A DNA stretch of 13,001 nt. Source: Deltaproteobacteria bacterium. GTDB taxonomy: Bacteria > Desulfobacterota > Desulfobacteria > Desulfobacterales > JAFDCJ01. The notes under the pieces are model-generated. The model searched no databases, was not told the origin of the DNA, and was given only the letters and a program-made list of their open reading frames with translations. The stretch covers positions 1-13,001 of the forward strand of contig JAJRVC010000711.1 of NCBI GenBank assembly GCA_024277475.1, given 5' to 3'. Positions 6,717 to 13,001 of the stretch are shown here, in pieces; position 1 is the first letter of the stretch, and each line of letters begins with the position of its first letter. Position numbers and translations under genes: made by a program.

Positions 6717-6753
6717 TATTTTTGATACTTGAATGGAAGGCATAAAAACCCCG
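6692..6753 (+). promoter_or_regulatory. Antiterminator pairing (2:3) in the arg leader
   Basis: CGGGGTTTTT (6692-6701) pairs perfectly with AAAAACCCCG (6744-6753). After a two-base bulge the helix can extend by TATG (6703-6706) with CATA (6741-6744, sharing one base). The 3' strand includes the A run and C run of the terminator's 5' arm, so this pairing and the terminator exclude each other. The 5' strand ends 7 bases before the leader TGA, so a ribosome at the stop codon would cover most of its T run. Confidence 0.7.
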
Positions 6754-6771
6754 GCAAACGCCGGGGTTTTT
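6744..6771 (+). terminator. Intrinsic terminator/attenuator (3:4) before argG
   Basis: CCCCGGC (6749-6755), loop AAAC, GCCGGGG (6760-6766), then TTTTT (6767-6771). The flanking A5 and T5 can lengthen the stem to 12 bp. It stands between the leader peptide and the argG ribosome-binding site (AAAGGAG, 6781-6787), so it can only matter by ending transcription before the operon. It could also work on the minus strand because of the A run. Confidence 0.85.
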
Positions 6772-6794
6772 CTTTGGGTAAAAGGAGCAAAAAA

Positions 6795-8060
6795 ATGGGA
6801 AAAGATAAGGTGCAAAAGGTAGTACTTGCTTACAGCGGCGGGTTGGACACCTCCGTGATCGTCCCGTGGCTTAAAAACAATTACAATAATTGTGAGGTCA
6901 TCTGTTTCACAGCCGATGTCGGCCAGCAGGAAGAATTGAAAGGTCTTGAGGAAAAGGCCATTGCCTCCGGCGCCGCCAAGCTGATTATAAGCGATTTACG
7001 GGAGGAATTTCTAAAGGACTTCGTATTCCCGACGATGCAGGCAGGGGCTGTATACGAACGCGATTATCTCCTGGGCACATCCATTGCCCGCCCTTTGATG
7101 GCCAAAAAAATGGTTGAAATCGCAGAAGCCGAAGGGGCGGATGCCGTCGCCCATGGTTGTACCGGTAAGGGCAACGATCAGGTCCGTTTTGAGCTTACCG
7201 TGATGGCGCTCAATCCCAAGCTCCGGGTTATTGCACCCTGGCGCGAGTGGGAAATCCGCAGCCGGGAGGACGCCATCAAATATGCCAATCAATACAACAT
7301 CCCCCTGGCACAAACCGAAAAGGATATTTACAGCCGCGATCGCAACATCATGCACCTTTCCCACGAAGGAGGATTGCTTGAAAATCCCTGGAACGAACCG
7401 GAGTCTTCCATGTTCCAGCTGTCGGTCAGTCCCGAAGATGCACCGGATAAACCCGAATATATTGAAATCGGCTTTGAAAAAGGCAATCCCATAAGCCTGA
7501 ACGGTGAGACGCTGTCCGCGGTGGACTTATTTACGCGCTTAAACAAGACAGCAGGCACTCATGGAATCGGCCGTGTCGATATCGTCGAAAATCGACTGGT
7601 GGGGATGAAAAGCCGGGGGGTCTATGAAACCCCCGCCGGCACGGTTATTTTTCGTGCCCATCAAGCACTGGAGAGTATGTGCCTTGATAAACACACCATG
7701 CATTATAAAGATTTCGTTGCGGTCAAATATGCAGAGCTGGTTTATAACGGCATGTGGTTCATGCAACTACGGGAAGCCCTGGATGCTTTTGTAAAAGTGA
7801 CCCAGCAAAAGGTCACCGGCACCGTACGTCTGAAGCTGTACAAAGGCAATACCATTGTCGCCGGGCGCAAAAGTCCTTTCAGCCTGTACCGCGAGGACTA
7901 TGCCTCTTTCGGAGAAGAGGATGTATATAATCAGCAGGATGCCCAGGGATTCATTCAGCTGTTCGGATTGCCCTTAAAAGTCGAATCCCTCCTGGCCATC
8001 GACGGCGGTGGTGAAAGTCGCTATCGCAGCCCCGACTACAGCAAGTTTAAGAGAGACTAG
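6795..8060 (+). CDS. argG: Argininosuccinate synthase
   Basis: Cytosolic ligase joining citrulline and aspartate with ATP (giving AMP and PPi) to form argininosuccinate, the penultimate step of arginine synthesis. It has 421 residues, within the usual bacterial range. Visible motifs are the N-type ATP-pyrophosphatase P-loop AYSGGLDTS (12-20), [20 protein letters not shown], and [14 protein letters not shown], which contributes to citrulline/aspartate binding. The C-terminal multimerisation region is complete. The ATG at 6795 is fixed by AAAGGAG seven bases upstream. An in-frame extension to 6729 would translate straight through the terminator and is rejected. argG is the first gene of argG-carA-carB (2-base gap to carA) and lies behind the arginine-codon attenuator. 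No argH is present in the window. Confidence 0.97.
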   Translation: MGKDKVQKVVLAYSGGLDTSVIVPWLKNNYNNCEVICFTADVGQQEELKGLEEKAIASGAAKLIISDLREEFLKDFVFPTMQAGAVYERDYLLGTSIARPLMAKKMVEIAEAEGADAVAHGCTGKGNDQVRFELTVMALNPKLRVIAPWREWEIRSREDAIKYANQYNIPLAQTEKDIYSRDRNIMHLSHEGGLLENPWNEPESSMFQLSVSPEDAPDKPEYIEIGFEKGNPISLNGETLSAVDLFTRLNKTAGTHGIGRVDIVENRLVGMKSRGVYETPAGTVIFRAHQALESMCLDKHTMHYKDFVAVKYAELVYNGMWFMQLREALDAFVKVTQQKVTGTVRLKLYKGNTIVAGRKSPFSLYREDYASFGEEDVYNQQDAQGFIQLFGLPLKVESLLAIDGGGESRYRSPDYSKFKRD

Positions 8061-8062
8061 TT

Positions 8063-9169
8063 ATGCGAGTACGACTGATTTTATCAGACGCAACCCAATT
8101 TGAAGGGCTTTCCCTGGGTGCTATGGGCACCAGCATCGGTGAGGTGGTATTTAACACCGCCATGATGGGCTACCAGGAAATTTTAACGGATCCATCGTAC
8201 CATTTTCAACTGGTAACCATGACCTATCCGCAAATCGGCAACTATGGCGTCAACCCCAGTGATTTTGAATCCAGGCGCATATACGCGGCCGGATTCATCA
8301 TTCGCGAATACAGCCCGGTGGTCAGTCACTGGCAAGCTACCAAATCGCTGGATGAATATTTGAAATATCACGACGTGGTGGGCATCAGCGACATCGACAC
8401 CCGGCAGTTGACCCGTCACCTGCGTGACCATGGGGCCCAGATGGGAATGATTACAACCTCCGATGAGCCGTTTGAAGTGCTGTTGGAACGGCTTAAAAGC
8501 GGTAAACAGCTCGTTGGAAGGGACCTTGCGGCAGAAGTCACCACCGCTGAAAATTATGATTGGCCCATCGACAGGGAAAGCAAACGTGAACGCCGCCTCG
8601 GCTTCAAAGTGGCTGTCTACGATTTCGGAGTGAAATTTTCGATCTTGAGGGCCCTTTACCAGCACGGTTGTCAGCTGCGGGTATTTCCCGCCCACACCCC
8701 GGCTGATGAGGTGCTTGAATGGAATCCGGACGGTATTTTTCTGTCCAACGGCCCCGGCGACCCCGAGCCGGTGGAGTATGCCGTCAACACCGTACGCTTT
8801 CTCCTGGGCAAAAAACCCATATTCGGCATCTGTCTGGGGCATCAAATTTTAGGCCTGGCCCTGGGCGCTAAAACAAACAAGTTAAAATTTGGCCATCACG
8901 GTGCCAATCACCCGGTCAAATGCCTGCCCACGGCAGCCGTTGAGATCACTTCGCAGAATCACGGATTTATCGTCAAGGCGGACAGTCTGCCCGGAGACGA
9001 TGTCGAGATTACCCATATAAATTTAAATGACGGCACCCTTGAGGGCTTCAGGCACAAAACGCTGTCGGCATTTTCGGTTCAGTATCATCCCGAATCTGCG
9101 CCCGGTCCCCGGGACAGCCGCTACCTTTTTGAAAACTTTATCAAGGAAATGAAACAGTTCAATGCCTAA
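8063..9169 (+). CDS. carA: Carbamoyl-phosphate synthase, small (glutaminase) subunit
   Basis: Hydrolyses glutamine and channels the ammonia to CarB for carbamoyl phosphate synthesis, which serves both citrulline (arginine) and pyrimidine formation. It has 368 residues. An N-terminal CarA-specific domain (1-about 150) is followed by a class I glutamine amidotransferase domain with FLSNGPGDP (226-234), nucleophile Cys257 in GICLGHQ, and His342/Glu344 in VQYHPES; the triad is intact. The ATG is two bases after the argG stop, with a purine-rich AAGAGAGA site inside the argG end, which suggests translational coupling. It overlaps carB by 8 bases. Confidence 0.97.
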   Translation: MRVRLILSDATQFEGLSLGAMGTSIGEVVFNTAMMGYQEILTDPSYHFQLVTMTYPQIGNYGVNPSDFESRRIYAAGFIIREYSPVVSHWQATKSLDEYLKYHDVVGISDIDTRQLTRHLRDHGAQMGMITTSDEPFEVLLERLKSGKQLVGRDLAAEVTTAENYDWPIDRESKRERRLGFKVAVYDFGVKFSILRALYQHGCQLRVFPAHTPADEVLEWNPDGIFLSNGPGDPEPVEYAVNTVRFLLGKKPIFGICLGHQILGLALGAKTNKLKFGHHGANHPVKCLPTAAVEITSQNHGFIVKADSLPGDDVEITHINLNDGTLEGFRHKTLSAFSVQYHPESAPGPRDSRYLFENFIKEMKQFNA

Positions 9170-12100
9170 ACGAAAAGACATCAAACGGATTCTTGTCATC
9201 GGTTCCGGGCCGATTGTCATCGGCCAGGCCTGCGAGTTCGATTATTCGGGAACCCAGGCGTGTAAAGCGTTGAGAGAAGAGGGATTCATTGTTATTTTGA
9301 TTAACAGTAATCCGGCAACGATTATGACGGACCCCGAGTTTTCAGACAGAACCTATATTGAACCGCTGCATGCCGAGGCAGTTACCCGGATTATCGAACA
9401 GGAACGTCCGGATGCCCTGCTGCCTACCCTGGGCGGACAGACCAGCCTGAATCTGGCGGTCGAGTTGGCTGAAAACGGTACCCTGGAAGAATACGGCGTA
9501 GAGCTGATCGGAGCCAAGCTGGAAACCATCAAACTTGCCGAAGACCGCGAACTTTTCCGTAACGCCATGCGCGAAATCGGATTAAATGTGCCTCCGCGCG
9601 GCTGTGTCCACACCCTTGAAGAAGCCCGCGCCCTGCGCCGTCATATCGGTTTTCCGCTTATTATCAGACCTGCCTTTACCCTTGGCGGCATCGGCGGCAG
9701 TGTCGTTTACAATAAGGAAGAATTTGACCAGGCCGCACAGTGGGGGTTGAGTGCCAGTCCCGTCAGCGAGATTTTGATGGAACAGTCGGTGCTCGGCTGG
9801 AAGGAATATGAGCTTGAAGTCATGCGGGACGGGGCCGATAACTTTGTAATCGTCTGCTCGATAGAAAATTTTGATCCCATGGGAATCCACACCGGAGACA
9901 GTATCACCGTCGCACCCGCTCAAACACTGACCGATGTGGAATACCAGAATATGCGGGATGCCGCCAAGTTAATCGTCGCCAGGATTGGCGTTGAAACAGG
10001 CGGGGCCAACATCCAATTTGCGCTCAATCCGGCAACCGGAGAAATGATCGTCGTCGAAATGAACCCGCGGGTCTCCCGCAGCTCCGCCCTGGCCTCCAAA
10101 GCCACCGGCTTTCCCATTGCCAAGATCGCCGCCAAACTGGCGGTCGGGTATCGTCTCCACGAAATCCCAAACGATATCACCCGTAAGACGCCGGCCAGTT
10201 TCGAACCGGCCATTGATTATGTCGTTGTTAAAATTCCCCGCTGGGATTTTGAAAAATTTCCGGATGAAGACCCGCGCTTAACCTCTCAGATGAAATCCAT
10301 CGGGGAAGCCATGGGTATCGGCAGGACATTTAAAGAAGCGCTGAACAAAACACTGCGTTCGCTGGAAAACGGCTGGTCGGGATTTCACGCCAATGATACC
10401 GACTGTTATGAACAGATGACGCGGGAGGTGTTGCTGGACGATCTTCGATCCGGAACCCCCGACCGGATTTTAAAAATATGGCAGGCCTTGAAAAACGGAA
10501 TTTCCCGGGAAGAAATATCGAAAATTTCGGGGATCGATCTGTGGTTTCTTGAGAATCTGCACCAACTGACTGAATTTGAAGCCGACATCGTTGCCGAGTA
10601 TAAAAAACGAAACACCCTCTCCCCCCGGACTCTATCCCGTGCAAAACGATTGGGGTTTTCCGATAAGCACCTTGCGCTGCTGACCGGAAAAAGCGAAGGA
10701 GAAATCAGAAGCTTCAGAAAAGCAAACAATGTGCGGCCTTCGTACAAAATCGTTGATACCTGTGCGGCTGAGTTTGAATCCTTTACGCCCTATTATTACT
10801 CTACCTATGATCGGGAGAACGAATCCATCCCGTCGGAAAAAAAGAAAGTGATCATACTTGGCGGCGGCCCCAACAGAATCGGCCAGGGAATCGAATTTGA
10901 CTACTGCTGCGTTCACGGTATTCTGGCCTTAAAATCCCTGGGGATTGAAGCAATTATGATCAACTGCAATCCCGAAACGGTCAGCACCGACTACGATGTG
11001 GCGGACAAACTATATTTCGAGCCCCTGACTTACGAAGATGTCTTAAGTGTTGCGGAACTCGAAAAACCTGATGGTGTCATTATTCAATTCGGAGGTCAAA
11101 CCCCGCTCAAACTGGCCCTGCCCCTGGAAAAAGCCGGTGTGCCGATCTGGGGGACTTCGCCGGATTCCATCGACCTGGCTGAAGATCGGGATCGCTTCGG
11201 GGCCTTGCTGGATTCATTGGACATACCCCATCCCCAGTACGGTACCGCCACCTCTATTGCCGGGGCCATGGAGGTCGGCAAGCGCATCGGGTTCCCACTG
11301 GTCGTAAGGCCCTCTTATGTTCTGGGAGGCCGGGCCATGGAAATCGTCTACGACATCGAGTCCTTGAAACACTACATGCAGCATGCAGTCACGGCCTCCG
11401 AAGAGCATCCCGTGCTGCTGGACCGCTTTTTGGAAGATGCCTACGAATTTGATGTGGACGCTATTTCAGATGGACGGCAGACGGAAATCTGCGGGATCAT
11501 GCAGCATATCGAAGAAGCCGGGGTTCATTCGGGCGACAGCATGGCAGTATTGCCGCCTTTTTTGTTAAGCCGCGATCAGCACGAAGATATCAGGGAATAC
11601 ACCCGGATGCTGGCCGCTGCGCTCAACGTAAAAGGTATTATCAATATTCAGTTTGCCGTCATGTTTGACACCCTTTATGTGATCGAAGTCAACCCCCGGG
11701 CCTCGCGAACCGTGCCGTTTGTCAGCAAAACCACCGGGGTTCCCATTGCCAAAATGGCCGTTGAAGTGATGGCCGGCAAAAAACTCGATCAACTCGATTA
11801 CAAATTCAAGGATCAGCTACCCTACGTGGCGGTTAAAGAATCCGTCTTTCCATTTGATCGTTTTGGGCAAACGGATATTTTCCTGCGCCCGGAGATGCGA
11901 TCCACCGGTGAAGTCATGGGCATCGCCCCCAAATTCGGCGAGGCCGTGTTCAAAGCGTTTCAGGCCGCCGGGATCACCATTCCTAAATCAGGAACTGTGT
12001 TCTTAAGCGTTAACGACAACGATAAAGCCCGGGCTCTTCCAATTGCTGAGGGATTGAGAAAATTCGGCTACAAACTCGTGGCCACCCAGGGTACGGCGGA

Positions 12101-12386
12101 ATATCTTTCAAATCGGGGAATTGCGGTCAAGACCGTATTGAAAATCAGAGAGGGCCGGCCCAATGTGGTGGATGATATTAAAAACGGGCAAATCGCTCTC
12201 ATCATCAACACGCCCCTGGGTCAGCGCTCACGTACGGACGAATACTCCATCGGCTGGACCGCGATTATCAACCGGGTGCCTTTTATAACCACCCTTTCGG
12301 CTGCCGAGGCCGTCGTTCGGGGCCTTAAGGCTCATAACACCCAGCCGGTCCACTATAAATGCCTGCAGGATTATTATCAGAGTTAA
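9162..12386 (+). CDS. carB: Carbamoyl-phosphate synthase, large subunit
   Basis: Makes carbamoyl phosphate from bicarbonate, ammonia (from CarA) and two ATP. The 1074 residues match E. coli CarB (1073). Two homologous ATP-grasp halves are complete: the carboxyphosphate half (about 1-400, starting [15 protein letters not shown], metal/ATP site [19 protein letters not shown]) and the carbamoyl phosphate half (about 560-935, starting [16 protein letters not shown], site [19 protein letters not shown]), separated by the oligomerisation region. A C-terminal MGS-like allosteric domain (about 940-1074) with [13 protein letters not shown] is kept, so nucleotide and perhaps ornithine control is likely. 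The ATG at 9162 lies inside carA in another frame. The TAA (12384-12386) overlaps the stop of the convergent FabH-like gene, and no terminator separates them. Confidence 0.98.
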   Translation: MPKRKDIKRILVIGSGPIVIGQACEFDYSGTQACKALREEGFIVILINSNPATIMTDPEFSDRTYIEPLHAEAVTRIIEQERPDALLPTLGGQTSLNLAVELAENGTLEEYGVELIGAKLETIKLAEDRELFRNAMREIGLNVPPRGCVHTLEEARALRRHIGFPLIIRPAFTLGGIGGSVVYNKEEFDQAAQWGLSASPVSEILMEQSVLGWKEYELEVMRDGADNFVIVCSIENFDPMGIHTGDSITVAPAQTLTDVEYQNMRDAAKLIVARIGVETGGANIQFALNPATGEMIVVEMNPRVSRSSALASKATGFPIAKIAAKLAVGYRLHEIPNDITRKTPASFEPAIDYVVVKIPRWDFEKFPDEDPRLTSQMKSIGEAMGIGRTFKEALNKTLRSLENGWSGFHANDTDCYEQMTREVLLDDLRSGTPDRILKIWQALKNGISREEISKISGIDLWFLENLHQLTEFEADIVAEYKKRNTLSPRTLSRAKRLGFSDKHLALLTGKSEGEIRSFRKANNVRPSYKIVDTCAAEFESFTPYYYSTYDRENESIPSEKKKVIILGGGPNRIGQGIEFDYCCVHGILALKSLGIEAIMINCNPETVSTDYDVADKLYFEPLTYEDVLSVAELEKPDGVIIQFGGQTPLKLALPLEKAGVPIWGTSPDSIDLAEDRDRFGALLDSLDIPHPQYGTATSIAGAMEVGKRIGFPLVVRPSYVLGGRAMEIVYDIESLKHYMQHAVTASEEHPVLLDRFLEDAYEFDVDAISDGRQTEICGIMQHIEEAGVHSGDSMAVLPPFLLSRDQHEDIREYTRMLAAALNVKGIINIQFAVMFDTLYVIEVNPRASRTVPFVSKTTGVPIAKMAVEVMAGKKLDQLDYKFKDQLPYVAVKESVFPFDRFGQTDIFLRPEMRSTGEVMGIAPKFGEAVFKAFQAAGITIPKSGTVFLSVNDNDKARALPIAEGLRKFGYKLVATQGTAEYLSNRGIAVKTVLKIREGRPNVVDDIKNGQIALIINTPLGQRSRTDEYSIGWTAIINRVPFITTLSAAEAVVRGLKAHNTQPVHYKCLQDYYQS

Positions 12387-13001
12387 TGCATCCTATAAAC
12401 CATGGAGTTGATGTTCATACCGGCTCCAACCGAAGCAAATACAATGATATCTCCAGTGCGCAACTCGTGGTTGTCGAGCTTTCCGCGCTGCAAAAGGTCA
12501 AGCAGTGTCGGCAACGTTGCCACCGAACTGTTGCCCAGCCAGGAAATTGTCATCGGCATTATGTGCTCGGGGATATTATCTATTTGGTACAACTTAAACA
12601 ATCTCGCTAAAATCGCTTCATCCATCTTCTGATTTGCCTGGTGTATCAGAACTTTATTGACATCGGTCAAGCTCAATTCAGCCTTGTCAAGGCTTTGTTT
12701 TACTACTTCGGGAACAGTTCGGACGGAGTATTTATATATCTCATGGCCCTGCATTTTAAGGTATAATTCATCGCCATTATGATTGGGATTATAGGATTTG
12801 CCGACCCCTAAAAGAAAGGCTTTATCATAGGTATCCGATCTTGTAACATGTGACAGAATGCCGCAATCCTTATCGGTTGCTTCCACCAGTGTGGCGCCGG
12901 CCCCGTCGGAATAGATCATGCCGTCAACATCATGCGGATCCGACACCCTCGATAATGTCTCCGCCCCGATAACCAGTACTTTTCTTGCATCACCGGACTT
13001 T
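12383..13001 (-). CDS. FabH-like 3-oxoacyl-ACP synthase III, C-terminal part
   Basis: About 205 residues of a thiolase-fold ketoacyl-ACP synthase III; the N-terminus, including the catalytic Cys, lies beyond the right edge. The frame is open to 13001, so the ATG at 12946 is internal. Visible are [16 protein letters not shown], the catalytic His in [14 protein letters not shown], and the catalytic Asn in [16 protein letters not shown]. The end, [17 protein letters not shown], is a KAS III variant often seen in secondary acyl-condensing enzymes and in Bacteroidetes-like homologues rather than the standard FabH ending. It may start fatty-acid chains or join acyl groups in a specialised lipid or metabolite pathway; the gene context beyond the window would decide. 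Its TAA overlaps the carB stop by four bases (TTAA read on both strands). Confidence 0.85.
   Translation of the reverse strand, partial: KSGDARKVLVIGAETLSRVSDPHDVDGMIYSDGAGATLVEATDKDCGILSHVTRSDTYDKAFLLGVGKSYNPNHNGDELYLKMQGHEIYKYSVRTVPEVVKQSLDKAELSLTDVNKVLIHQANQKMDEAILARLFKLYQIDNIPEHIMPMTISWLGNSSVATLPTLLDLLQRGKLDNHELRTGDIIVFASVGAGMNINSMVYRMH

Noticed and set aside
6729..6794. N-terminal extension of ArgG by 22 codons from an ATG-like start at 6729
   Set aside because: It would be translated through the terminator hairpin (6744-6771) and lacks similarity to ArgG; the ATG at 6795 has AAAGGAG at proper spacing and begins the conserved KVVLAYSGG region.
8183..8845. Minus-strand frame of 220 codons opposite carA
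   Set aside because: It is a shadow frame of the conserved carA sequence with no family resemblance.

Overview
The window most likely comes from a Gram-negative, Desulfobacterota (deltaproteobacteria)-like anaerobe. This is inferred from the protein flavour of ArgS, ArgB, ArgG and CarAB, the free-standing PAS/histidine kinase/receiver hybrid, a good sigma-54 promoter, and short degenerate intergenic repeats. No rRNA, tRNA, CRISPR array, insertion sequence or phage gene was seen.

Layout. Positions 1-929 hold the 3' part of argS (arginyl-tRNA synthetase). A gene-free stretch of about 310 bases follows, with nested, partly competing hairpins ahead of argB (N-acetylglutamate kinase, 1244-2023). 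Next is a 440-base spacer with TTCCG-type repeats and a near-perfect sigma-54 promoter (2386-2401). That promoter drives a GNAT-fold protein resembling FeeM/LuxI-type acyl transferases (2465-3613). Behind it lies a start-less remnant of a four-helix-bundle protein gene (3601-3768). On the minus strand come a cytosolic hybrid histidine kinase (5422-3788) and a HAD-IIA phosphatase (6354-5572).

The right half is a plus-strand operon, argG-carA-carB (6795-12386), with intergenic distances of +2 and -8 bases. It makes carbamoyl phosphate and uses citrulline plus aspartate for arginine; carbamoyl phosphate also feeds pyrimidines. carB ends tail-to-tail with a FabH-like ketoacyl synthase gene that leaves the window on the minus strand. 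The two stop codons share the palindrome TTAA.

The main discovery is the leader of the argG-carAB operon. A sigma-70 promoter (6537-6565) precedes three 16-base tandem repeats and then a 29-codon reading frame (6627-6716), too short for usual gene calling, with eight arginine codons, six of them arranged as RRR-Y-RRR. The arginine codons themselves form a 9-bp hairpin. Downstream, a G4T7 segment just before the leader stop can pair with the 5' arm of a strong intrinsic terminator that ends 24 bases before the argG start. These are the parts of a ribosome-mediated arginine attenuator: stalling at Arg codons would favour the antiterminator, and completing the peptide would favour termination. 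The architecture is read directly from sequence; its function is inferred.
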